In this document: positions 1 to 6,575 of the stretch, in pieces
How the letters are laid out: each line of letters begins with the position of its first letter
How positions within the stretch are numbered: the first letter of the stretch is position 1
Notes under the pieces: model-generated
The model's database searches: none
Seen by the model: only the letters and a program-made list of their open reading frames with translations
What the model was told of the DNA's origin: nothing
Program-made: the position numbers and the translations under genes
From: DASPFV01 sp035620975
Lineage (GTDB): Bacteria; Acidobacteriota; Vicinamibacteria; Vicinamibacterales; 2-12-FULL-66-21
Length of the DNA stretch: 11,382 nt
Reading direction: 5' to 3'
Assembly (NCBI GenBank): GCA_035620975.1
Contig: DASPFV010000228.1
Coordinates: 1-11,382, forward strand

Positions 1-393
1 CGCGTAGAGGAACTGACCACCTGGCTTGAGGATGCGGAACACTTCGCCGAATGCCTGTCGCTTGTCCGGCGACAGATTCAGCACGCCGTTGCTGATGACG
101 AAGTCGGCGCTCCCGGAGTCCACAGGGAGGTCCAGCGCATCGCCCGACCGCACGTCGACGTGGGCGAAACCCAGTGCGCGTGCCGACGCCCGGGCCCGCT
201 CCGCCATGGGTTCCGTCATGTCGATCCCGATCGCGTGCCCAGCCGGCCCGACGGCGTTCGCCGCCAGCATCAGGTCCATGCCGGCCCCACACCCGATGTC
301 GACGACCGTCGCGCCTGGCGGGAGCGCGGCGATGCGAAGAGGGTTGGCAACACCCGCGACCTCGCGTGAGGGGCGCGGCGAGTCGCCGGTCAA
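1..393 (-). CDS. Class I SAM-dependent methyltransferase, ArsM-like, C-terminus cut off by window edge
   Basis: The reverse-strand frame is open from a stop at 433-435 to the window edge and gives 131 codons from TTG at 393. Residues 31-38 are motif I (VDIGCGAG), the glycine-rich SAM-binding loop. GIDMT (56-60) follows at the end of beta-2, then GDALDLP (84-90), ISNGVLNLSPDK (100-111) and LKPGG (122-126). The pairing of GIDMT with ISNGVLNLSPDK is typical of arsenite-methyltransferase-like and related small-molecule methyltransferases; the true substrate is not evident. The start is uncertain: the only non-ATG start before motif I is TTG 393, and the one good Shine-Dalgarno (GGGAGG, 415-420) is about 21 nt away. 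Family members usually carry a longer N-terminal lid, so this copy looks short at the N-terminus. It begins 10 nt after the SGNH hydrolase stop on the same strand and is probably co-transcribed with it. Confidence 0.8.
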   Translation of the reverse strand, partial: MTGDSPRPSREVAGVANPLRIAALPPGATVVDIGCGAGMDLMLAANAVGPAGHAIGIDMTEPMAERARASARALGFAHVDVRSGDALDLPVDSGSADFVISNGVLNLSPDKRQAFGEVFRILKPGGQFLYA

Positions 394-403
394 GCGCGCC
401 GCG

Positions 404-1642
404 CTACCACCGATCCTCCCTCGTGAACAGTTTCAGATCGATGGCGTCGGCCATCGCCGCATATCCGCGGTCGTTCGGATGCAGGACATCGGCGCGACGA
501 AGCGGATCGAGTTGGGCGGGATCATTCTGATCCCGGACGGCCAGGTCGAAGTCGATGACCGCGTCGTACTCACCGCTCGTCCGGATCCACGCGTTGACCG
601 CCTGCCGCTGCGCCTCGGCGGCAGGGAACAACGCATTGTCCAGCGCGCCCTTGAAAGGGGTCAATGTGGCGCCATAGATCTTCAATCCCCGCACCCGTGC
701 CCGTTCGATGAGCATCCGATGTGCCTGAATGATCTGCTCCGGCGTGACCGCGTCGGCGGGGATGAGCTGGCCGAAGATGATGTCGTTGTTGCCGAGTAAC
801 ACGACTACATGCCTGACACCTGGCTGTGTCAGCACATCGCGGTCGAACCGTGCCAGACCATTGGGACCAAGAATGTCGTGAACGAGCCGGTTGCCCGTCA
901 GGCCGCCGTTCACGACACCCATGTCGTGATTCCCCGGCACGCTCATGATGCGGGCGGCGAAATGGTCCGGCCAGCGCATGTTGTCGTTCGGCGTCGAGCC
1001 GATCCCATCGGTCACCGAGTCGCCAAACGCGACGATCGTGCCCGTCGGCTTCGGAACGAGGACATCGACGCCAGCCAACCAGAACCACGCACCCGTCGTC
1101 GATTCCACCGGCATGTCCACGGCCGCCGTGAAATCACCCGAAGGTGAGACGTAGGACGTCTGCAGCGCGGCGAAGTGCCAGGTTGCAGGCATGCTCGGCC
1201 CCGGCACGAACACACTCACGGCGAGATCGCTCAGCGGAGGCAGGGGGAGATCCACGGGATCGGAGACAACCATCGCCCCTGCAGGAACACGGATCGTCGG
1301 CAGCCCGCCAAACGTGAGGGGCCGATCGGAGTCCGGCTGGATTGCCGGGCCGTCCGCGGTGAGCGCGACCCGCGCGGCACCGATGTGGAGCGCCTCGGGG
1401 CCGAACGCGAAGAAGCGGATGCGGACCTGGTCGCCTCCGACGCTGGTATGCACGATTTGACGGAGCGTTCGATGGTCGAAGCCGCCATGGGCGGGAGGGC
1501 CCAGCCCCGACACATGGGCTGCACTCCAGGTCGCCACCCAGTGTCTGTCGCCGCTCGCCTCCAGGGCCGACAACCGACCCGCGCACACGCAGAGCGCGAA
1601 CGCGGCGGCTGCGAGAACCATCGTCGAAGCTCTTCTGCCCAT
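404..1642 (-). CDS. Secreted SGNH/GDSL-family hydrolase (esterase/acylhydrolase)
   Basis: This 412-residue protein has an N-terminal signal sequence: basic MGRR, a hydrophobic stretch at about 8-21, and a likely cleavage near RLSA (23-26). Residues about 33-195 form a beta-rich accessory region starting WVATWSAA. The SGNH domain follows, with block I GDSVTDG (207-213; nucleophile Ser209), block II NGGLTGNR (245-252; oxyanion Gly), block III GNND (284-287; oxyanion Asn286) and block V DVLHPND (385-391; Asp385 and His388). All four catalytic blocks are intact, so an active periplasmic or secreted esterase is expected, in the XynE-like/rhamnogalacturonan-acetylesterase-like group. The substrate cannot be read from sequence; deacetylation of polysaccharide is one possibility. 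The ATG is supported by a strong GGGGAGG Shine-Dalgarno (1648-1654, 5-nt spacing). The gene is divergent from the downstream sigma/kinase unit and is followed closely by the methyltransferase. Confidence 0.9.
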   Translation of the reverse strand: MGRRASTMVLAAAAFALCVCAGRLSALEASGDRHWVATWSAAHVSGLGPPAHGGFDHRTLRQIVHTSVGGDQVRIRFFAFGPEALHIGAARVALTADGPAIQPDSDRPLTFGGLPTIRVPAGAMVVSDPVDLPLPPLSDLAVSVFVPGPSMPATWHFAALQTSYVSPSGDFTAAVDMPVESTTGAWFWLAGVDVLVPKPTGTIVAFGDSVTDGIGSTPNDNMRWPDHFAARIMSVPGNHDMGVVNGGLTGNRLVHDILGPNGLARFDRDVLTQPGVRHVVVLLGNNDIIFGQLIPADAVTPEQIIQAHRMLIERARVRGLKIYGATLTPFKGALDNALFPAAEAQRQAVNAWIRTSGEYDAVIDFDLAVRDQNDPAQLDPLRRADVLHPNDRGYAAMADAIDLKLFTREDRW

Positions 1643-1870
1643 CGCTGCCTCCCCTTTGGGTTCCAGGTCCAGCCCGCGTCCGTGCCACGCTCCGGGTGAC
1701 TCGCGACTCGGGGCACCATCCGCCGGTATCAGGCTTCGCCCCGACGGCTGCCCTCACTCCGGTAAGGGGAGATTTCGCACCGGGAACTATCATGCGGAAT
1801 TCTGGACAGTGACAGGCGGCCTGAGTAGACTTCCGCACACGTCCCTGACCCTTGCGTCACAGAGGGCCCC
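1643..1870. other. Divergent intergenic region between SGNH hydrolase and ECF/kinase unit
   Basis: This 228-bp gap separates two divergently transcribed genes and should hold both promoters. The plus-strand side has a recognisable sigma70-like element (separate entry). On the minus strand only the Shine-Dalgarno of the SGNH gene (1648-1654) is clear; I see no convincing -35/-10 pair for it. No conserved small ORF, RNA gene or terminator is apparent. Confidence 0.6.
1803..1831 (+). promoter_or_regulatory. Putative sigma70-type promoter of the ECF/kinase unit
   Basis: TGGACA (1803-1808) is separated by exactly 17 nt from TAGACT (1826-1831). They match the -35 (TTGACA) and -10 (TATAAT) consensus at 5/6 and 4/6. 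Transcription would begin near 1838, leaving a leader of about 33 nt with AGAGG (1861-1865) five nt before the GTG start at 1871. It is inferred by eye only; in 66-70% GC DNA such matches are less common by chance than in AT-rich DNA, but not rare. Confidence 0.4.
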
Positions 1871-2473
1871 GTGGCCGGCCCCCTCTCGCATGAGCTCACA
1901 GCGGCGTTGCGGGCCTGGACCGCGGGAGACGAATCGGCGCTGGAAAAGCTGACGCCGCTCGTCGAAGCCGAGCTGCGCCGGCTCGCGCATCACTACCTGG
2001 CGCGGGAACGTTCGAATCACACGCTGCAGACCACGGCGCTCATCAACGAGGCCTGGCTGCGTCTGATCGACTGGAAGCAGGTGAGCTGGCAGGACAGGGC
2101 GCACTTCTTCGGCGTGTCGGCGCGCTTGATGCGACATATCCTCGTGGGCTTCGCCCGCACGCGAAAACGGCAGAAACGAGGTGGCGCCGCTCAGCACGTG
2201 TCGCTTGACGCGGCCGCGGAGATCGGCTCCGACCGGAGCGATGATCTGGTGGCGCTGGACGATGCCTTGCAGAGCCTCGAGCGTTACGATCCGCGCAAAT
2301 GTCGGATCGTGGAACTGCGGTTCTTCGGCGGATTGACGGTGAACGAGACGGCGGAAGCCCTGCGGCTCTCGCCGATCACCATCATTCGCGAATGGAACAA
2401 GGCCAGGGCCTGGCTGTATCAGGAACTCAACCCGGAGCCGACCGATGGAGCCCGACCGGTGGCGCCAGATTGA
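1871..2473 (+). CDS. ECF-type RNA polymerase sigma factor coupled to a Ser/Thr kinase (Sigma70_ECF / ECF43-like)
   Basis: This 200-residue protein directs RNA polymerase to a specific regulon. The sigma2 region spans about 8-100 and includes LQTTALINEAWLRL (52-65) and the DNA-binding/melting stretch DRAHFFGVSARLMRHILV (75-92). The sigma4 helix-turn-helix spans about 147-186 (VELRFFGGLTVNETAEAL, then SPITIIREWNKARAWL). These motifs are characteristic of the Sigma70_ECF family (PF07638 type) abundant in Acidobacteriota and Planctomycetes. At the position of the acidic DAED tetrad of ordinary ECFs it has QTTA (53-56), with Thr54 and Thr55. No anti-sigma gene adjoins; instead the stop lies inside the kinase gene, which overlaps it by 29 nt. 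By analogy with Vibrio EcfP/PknT, phosphorylation may activate it. The GTG start has AGAGG five nt upstream; the ATG at 1890 is out of frame. Confidence 0.92.
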   Translation: MAGPLSHELTAALRAWTAGDESALEKLTPLVEAELRRLAHHYLARERSNHTLQTTALINEAWLRLIDWKQVSWQDRAHFFGVSARLMRHILVGFARTRKRQKRGGAAQHVSLDAAAEIGSDRSDDLVALDDALQSLERYDPRKCRIVELRFFGGLTVNETAEALRLSPITIIREWNKARAWLYQELNPEPTDGARPVAPD

Positions 2474-5400
2474 TGACCTGCTCGAACAGGTGCTCGAGCG
2501 ACCAGCTGCCTGTCGCGTGGCGTTTGTCGACACAGCCTGCGGCGGTGACGAGGCTCTCCGCGTGCAGGTCCACCAGCTGCTCAGAGCACACGAGCGTGCC
2601 GCTGATTTCCTGGCGACTCCGGCGCTGGAGAGCGCGTTTGGAGATGTCACCCGGGAACAGACCGACACCCTGATCGGCCGGACCCTCGCCCACTACCACA
2701 TCATCTCCCGCCTGGGCGCCGGCGGCATGGGGGTCGTGTATCTGGCGCGCGACACACGCCTGGAGCGGTTGGTCGCGCTGAAGTTCCTCCGGCTGGATGC
2801 GACGCTCGATGAAGAACAGAAGCTCCGCTTCATCCGCGAGGCGAAGGCAAGTGCGGCCCTGGAGCATGTCAACATCGCGGCGGTCCATGAGATAGCGGAA
2901 GCGGCGGACGGACGCATGTTCATCGTGATGGCGTACTACCAGGGCGAGACGCTCCGGCAGAGACTTCAGCGAGGCCCGTTACCGGCTCACGAGGCAGTCG
3001 ACATCGCACGGCAGATGGCGTCGGGACTCGCGCATGCGCACGGCCGCGGCATGGTGCACAGGGACGTGAAGCCGGGCAATGTTCTGATAACTCCGGAAGG
3101 GGTGGTGAAAATCATCGACTTCGGCCTGGCCAAGTCGCTGGAGCTGTCGACACTTACCAGAGCGGACCGTGTCATGGGAACGTTGGCCTACGTCTCGCCA
3201 GAACAGGCGCGAGGGGAAGCCGTCGACCAGCGGAGTGATGTCTGGTCGCTGGGCGCAGTACTGTACGAGATGCTTGCAGGGCAGGTGGCCTTTCGTGGTG
3301 AGCACCCCGCCGCGACTGTCCACAACATCCTGAATGCCGACCCGCCGCCCGTGACCCGACTGCGTCCTGAGATTCCCGCAGAGATGGATCGGATTCTCCG
3401 GAAGGCGCTGGAGAAGGACCAACAGTTACGCTACCAGTCAGCAGCCGAGCTGCTGACGGCGCTCATGCAGTGCGAGTCGAGCGTGACATCGCCCGGCCAT
3501 GGAGCGAGCACCCGCTGGGGCCTCCCGCGATTGACAGGCCAACGACGAGTGGCAATCCCCGTATTTCTGATCCTCGTCGGGATGGGAACACTGCTGACCG
3601 TGTCGTTGTATCGCGCGAGCCGGGTTCGGTGGGCAACGAACCTGCTGCCGGAAATCAGCCGCCTGGCCGACCAGGATCAGTACGGGCCCGCCCTGGCGCT
3701 GGCGCTTGAAGCCGAGCGGTATATTCCGGGTGACTCGCAGCTGGCGAAGCTCTGGCCGGTAATCTCCGCCTCCATATCGGTCAACACCACACCGCCGGGC
3801 GCGACCGTCTTCATGAAGGAATATCACGACGTCGGCGGAGATTGGACGCAGCTGGGCACGTCGCCGCTCGAGAACATCAGGATTCCCCACGGTCTCTTTC
3901 GTTGGAAGGTGGAGAAGGCCGGCTTCGCCACGAGAGACGACCTCGCTCGATCTCGATCCCTCGCATTCGTTCTCGATCCGCTCGACAGCGTCCCGGAGGG
4001 AATGGTGCGCGTCCAGGGAGGCGCCTCTCCGAACAAGATGACCGTGTCCGGTTTCGAGCACGTCGAAACCGTCCAGTTGCAGGATTATTGGATGGATCGC
4101 CATGAAGTGACGAACGCGCAGTTCAAGCGGTTTGTCGATGGGGGCGGCTATCTGAGGCGAGAGCACTGGAGGCATGCGTTCGTCAGGGATGGAGGGGTCC
4201 TGTCCTGGGGGGACGCGATGAACGAGTTTCGCGACGCGACCGGCCGGCCTGGACCATCGACGTGGGAAGGCGGCGACTACCCGGACGGCCAGGACGATTA
4301 CCCCGTCGGCGGCGTGAGCTGGTACGAGGCCGCGGCATTCTGCGAGTTCGCCGGCAAGGCTCTCCCTACCGTCTATCACTGGAACCGTGCCGCCATCAAC
4401 GGAGAGGCGTGGTTCACTTCCCATATTCTTCCGCTCAGCAATTTTGCCGGTCGCGGGCCGGCTCGGGCCGGCTCCTATCAGGGTATGAGTCGCTCCGGAA
4501 CGTACGATCTGGCTGGCAACGTGAAGGAATGGAGTTGGAACGCGGCCGATCAGCACAAACGATACATCCTCGGGGGGGCGTGGAACGAACCGGCATACAT
4601 GTTCCACGAGGCCGACGCGCGCTCACCATTTCAGCGGGATGCGACGTTCGGATTCCGCTGCATCAAGCACCTGCCTCAGGACATCCCTTCGCCGCGGCTG
4701 CGCGACGCGGTTGCGGCCTCTACTCGAAACTACGCCAAGGAGCAGCCCGTCCCTGAGCACGTGTTCCGTGCCTATCAGGCGCTCTATGCCTATGACAGAG
4801 TGCCGTTGAACCCGACCATCGAGTCCGTCGATACGAGCGAAGCCGACTGGACCAGGGAGAAGATCACGTTCACGGCCGCCTATGGCAACGAACGCATGAC
4901 GGCGTATCTCTTCCTGCCGAAACAGACGGGTCCTCCGCCGTACCAGACCGTCGTTCACTTCCCGGGAGCGGAATCACTGTTCGTTCGGTCGAGTGATCGA
5001 CTGGTCGAGATGTCGCGCATCGATTTCCTGCTCAAGAGCGGGCGTGCGGTTCTCTGGCCGATTTACAGCGGGACCTACGAACGTCAGGACGGCATGCAGA
5101 CGTATTTTCCCGACACCAGCATTCGATATCGCGACCGGGTCATCCAGTGGGCGAAGGACCTGGGGAGATCCATCGACTATCTGGACACTCGTCCGGAGAT
5201 CGACCACGACGCGCTGGCCTATTACGGTTTCAGCTGGGGGGGCTGCATGGGCGCAATCCTCCCGGCAGTCGAGAATCGTCTGAAGGTCAGCATACTGATG
5301 GGCCCCGGTCTATACCTCGAAGCGGCCCGGCCGGAAGTCGATCAGATCAATTTCGCTCCCAGGGTGACGATTCCCACATTGATACTCGACGGCCGGGACG

Positions 5401-5582
5401 ACTTCGTCTTTCCGCGTGAGACGTCTCAGGAGCCGTTCTATCGACTCCTGGGTACACCCAAGGAGCACAAGCGCCTCGTCCTGCTGGAGGGTGGACACAG
5501 TGTGCCGAGGCACCACCTGATTCGAGAGAGTCTGGATTGGCTCGACCGGTACTTCGGGGAAGTGCAGCGACGCGCGCAATGA
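2445..5582 (+). CDS. Membrane Ser/Thr protein kinase fused to PEGA, FGE/SUMF1-like and alpha/beta-hydrolase domains
   Basis: This 1045-residue protein starts at ATG, with GGAG (2434-2437) seven nt upstream. Residues 1-80 are the helical leader usual for acidobacterial kinases. The kinase domain (about 84-340) has P-loop GAGGMGVVY (91-99), Lys113, Glu132, HRDVKPGN (205-212), DFG (225-227) and SPE (251-253), all intact, so activity is expected. One TM segment (about 369-389) puts the rest outside the cytoplasm. A short helical stretch (400-440) leads to a PEGA domain (444-496), then an FGE/SUMF1-like domain (about 515-742: HEVTNAQF, GGVSWYEAAAF, LPTVYHWNRAA, DLAGNVKEW, GFRC) that lacks the catalytic cysteine pair. 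The C-terminus (about 755-1045) is an alpha/beta hydrolase with GFSWGG (Ser930), Asp986 and His1018. Its overlap with the upstream ECF gene implies coupled synthesis and that the sigma factor is a likely substrate. The hydrolase substrate is unknown. Confidence 0.9.
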   Translation: MEPDRWRQIDDLLEQVLERPAACRVAFVDTACGGDEALRVQVHQLLRAHERAADFLATPALESAFGDVTREQTDTLIGRTLAHYHIISRLGAGGMGVVYLARDTRLERLVALKFLRLDATLDEEQKLRFIREAKASAALEHVNIAAVHEIAEAADGRMFIVMAYYQGETLRQRLQRGPLPAHEAVDIARQMASGLAHAHGRGMVHRDVKPGNVLITPEGVVKIIDFGLAKSLELSTLTRADRVMGTLAYVSPEQARGEAVDQRSDVWSLGAVLYEMLAGQVAFRGEHPAATVHNILNADPPPVTRLRPEIPAEMDRILRKALEKDQQLRYQSAAELLTALMQCESSVTSPGHGASTRWGLPRLTGQRRVAIPVFLILVGMGTLLTVSLYRASRVRWATNLLPEISRLADQDQYGPALALALEAERYIPGDSQLAKLWPVISASISVNTTPPGATVFMKEYHDVGGDWTQLGTSPLENIRIPHGLFRWKVEKAGFATRDDLARSRSLAFVLDPLDSVPEGMVRVQGGASPNKMTVSGFEHVETVQLQDYWMDRHEVTNAQFKRFVDGGGYLRREHWRHAFVRDGGVLSWGDAMNEFRDATGRPGPSTWEGGDYPDGQDDYPVGGVSWYEAAAFCEFAGKALPTVYHWNRAAINGEAWFTSHILPLSNFAGRGPARAGSYQGMSRSGTYDLAGNVKEWSWNAADQHKRYILGGAWNEPAYMFHEADARSPFQRDATFGFRCIKHLPQDIPSPRLRDAVAASTRNYAKEQPVPEHVFRAYQALYAYDRVPLNPTIESVDTSEADWTREKITFTAAYGNERMTAYLFLPKQTGPPPYQTVVHFPGAESLFVRSSDRLVEMSRIDFLLKSGRAVLWPIYSGTYERQDGMQTYFPDTSIRYRDRVIQWAKDLGRSIDYLDTRPEIDHDALAYYGFSWGGCMGAILPAVENRLKVSILMGPGLYLEAARPEVDQINFAPRVTIPTLILDGRDDFVFPRETSQEPFYRLLGTPKEHKRLVLLEGGHSVPRHHLIRESLDWLDRYFGEVQRRAQ

Positions 5583-5634
5583 AGATTCGATTCCACTTCC
5601 GGACAGCCGGCTCTTCAATTATCTCTCCCACCGT

Positions 5635-5659
5635 GTAATAGTCGGCCTTCACGTGCGTC
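5635..5659 (+). promoter_or_regulatory. Candidate ECF-dependent promoter of the second sigma gene (copy A of a twin motif)
   Basis: GTAATA (5635-5640) and CGTC (5656-5659) are 15 nt apart, in the bipartite form of ECF promoters (TGTAA-like -35, CGTC -10). The 25-bp element is identical at 20 of 25 positions to the one at 6357-6381 upstream of the FecR-like gene, and both are followed by GTGAGG. Its position argues against the GTG codon at 5653 as start, since that codon overlaps the putative -10. Autoregulation by the encoded sigma factor is inferred. Confidence 0.55.
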
Positions 5660-5718
5660 TATGCGGTGAGGCGCACGAGGTGACCACGGCCAGCCCCCAG
5701 GTGTGTGAGCCCATCGAG

Positions 5719-6204
5719 ATGTCTTCGACGCCCGTGCCGGCGGGCTTTGCCGCGCTGTACGAGCGTCACTACGAGGCGGTCTTCCGGGCGGCCCTGCGCG
5801 TCACCGGGAATCCGGCCGACGCCGAGGACGTCCTGCAGACCGTGTTCCTCCGTGTTCTTTCCCGGAACGAAGACCGTGAGGCCGCCAGACATCCGGCGGC
5901 CTACTTCCGGCGCGCGGCGGTGAACGCGGCCGTTGACGTCCTGCGCCGCCGGGCGGCTCACGCCGAGACGGCCTACGACGATCAGGCGCCGCATGCGGCG
6001 TCGGAGCGGCCAGCGCTGCTGAAGGAGCAGCTCCGGCGCGCCATCGCGACTCTCGACACCGAGGACGCGACCCTGTTCCTGCTGCGGCACGTCGAAGGGC
6101 TGTCGCTTGCAGAGCTCGCCGGGATGTTCCAGATGGAGAAGAACAACGTGGGCGTGAGGCTGCACCGGATCCGCCACCGGCTGCAGGCCGAGATGGGCCG
6201 GTAG
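5719..6204 (+). CDS. ECF-family RNA polymerase sigma factor (conventional, DAED-bearing)
   Basis: This is a 161-residue sigma factor when read from ATG 5719. The sigma2 region covers about 8-80: FAALYERHYEAVFRAALRV, then NPADAEDVLQTVFLRVL with the acidic DAED core-binding residues at 34-37, then AAYFRRAAVNAAVDVLRR. A short linker leads to sigma4 (about 98-155: LRRAIATLDTEDATLFLLRHVEGLSLAELAGMF, then the recognition helix). The frame is open back to GTG 5653, with possible starts at GTG 5680 and GTG 5701. I prefer ATG 5719 because it sits about 10 residues before sigma2, has GTGAG (5705-5709) nine nt upstream, and leaves room for a transcript starting just after the putative promoter at 5635-5659. 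A zinc-finger/FecR-like gene follows, the likely cognate regulator. Unlike the sigma factor at 1871, no kinase adjoins. Confidence 0.88.
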   Translation: MSSTPVPAGFAALYERHYEAVFRAALRVTGNPADAEDVLQTVFLRVLSRNEDREAARHPAAYFRRAAVNAAVDVLRRRAAHAETAYDDQAPHAASERPALLKEQLRRAIATLDTEDATLFLLRHVEGLSLAELAGMFQMEKNNVGVRLHRIRHRLQAEMGR

Positions 6205-6356
6205 AAGCGGTGTCGCTCAACGTGACGCTCGTGTCAGGAGGCGAGCGAGCGTCGCGAGCGAGCCGTCGGAAGGTCCGAGGTGGTCGGGAGACGCCTCGCG
6301 TGTGGATCCGGTAGTGGCCCTGCGAGCTGAATAGGGCCCGGCTTCCGACACATTAC

Positions 6357-6381
6357 GTAATAGCGGGCCTCGTCGTGCGTC
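6357..6381 (+). promoter_or_regulatory. Candidate ECF-dependent promoter of the FecR-like gene (copy B of the twin motif)
   Basis: GTAATA (6357-6362), a 15-nt spacer and CGTC (6378-6381) match copy A at 5635-5659 in 20 of 25 positions, including GGCCT in the spacer and CGTGCGTC at the end. GTGAGG follows at 6389-6394. A perfect 10-bp palindrome (ATTACGTAAT, 6352-6361) overlaps its left half only in this copy. Transcription would start near 6390, giving a leader of roughly 185 nt that includes the structured repeat. Confidence 0.5.
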
Positions 6382-6475
6382 AAGCTTTGTGAGGGCCGCA
6401 CGCGTTGAAGAAAGACGCGAGCGAGCGACGCCACGGGAACGGAGCGAGCCGGCGGAGCGGCGAGCGAGAGCGCTT

Positions 6476-6562
6476 TCGCGGTCGCGGGAATAGCGGGCGA
6501 CCGCTAGGGCGAGGTCTCGCCGGAGCCTTGGCGAAGGCGGAACCGTGCAGGGGAGTCCGAGG
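6476..6562 (+). repeat. 87-bp three-hairpin dispersed repeat, copy R1 (REP-like)
   Basis: This element matches copy R2 (9021-9107) at 83 of 87 positions. It contains three successive inverted repeats: an 8-bp stem GCGGTCGC/GCGACCGC (6478-6485 with 6497-6504), a 6-bp stem GGCGAG/CTCGCC (6508-6513 with 6516-6521), and a 5-bp stem GCCTT/AAGGC (6525-6529 with 6534-6538). It lies between the putative promoter and the start codon of the FecR-like gene and ends 13 nt before that ATG, so RNA folding could affect its expression. Confidence 0.85.
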
Positions 6563-6575
6563 AAAGAGGTGGGCG

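Larger units (their letters stand above)
6205..6575 (+). other. Intergenic leader region with promoter-like motif, GAGCGAGC-rich tracts and hairpin repeat
   Basis: These 371 bp carry no convincing gene. They hold GAGCGAGC-rich stretches (about 6239-6263 and 6418-6470), a promoter-like motif (6357-6381) and an 87-bp structured repeat (6476-6562). The frame of the downstream gene is open back to TTG 6405, but the extra 57 codons translate to Arg/Gly/Ala-rich sequence derived from the repeats, with no domain. I therefore treat the region from about 6390 to 6575 as an untranslated leader. Confidence 0.6.

Noticed and set aside
26..799. A 257-codon plus-strand frame at the left end
   Set aside because: Both genes on the opposite strand (methyltransferase and SGNH hydrolase) have full catalytic motifs; this frame is Arg/Ala/Pro-rich noise.
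1783..1805. GGAAC plus TCTGG as an RpoE-like ECF promoter before the first sigma gene
   Set aside because: The spacer is only 13 nt, too short for that class; the sigma70-like pair at 1803-1831 has correct spacing.
3438..4607. A 389-codon minus-strand frame inside the kinase gene
   Set aside because: It lies opposite the TM, PEGA and FGE-like domains and shows no family features.
3987..4671. Active formylglycine-generating enzyme
   Set aside because: The cysteine pair needed for catalysis is missing, so only the fold is claimed.
5601..5620. CCGGACAGCCGG as a terminator after the kinase gene
   Set aside because: Only a 4-bp stem and no T-tract follows.
5653..5718. Longer second sigma factor from GTG 5653 or GTG 5680
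   Set aside because: GTG 5653 overlaps the putative -10 element, and a transcript from that promoter would leave almost no leader for GTG 5680 (despite GGTGAGG at 5665-5671). It stays possible if the promoter call is wrong.
6405..6575. In-frame N-terminal extension of the FecR-like protein from TTG 6405
   Set aside because: The extra residues derive from repeat R1 and GAGCGAGC-rich DNA, while ATG 6576 has a good Shine-Dalgarno and gives the usual N-terminus ahead of the zinc site.
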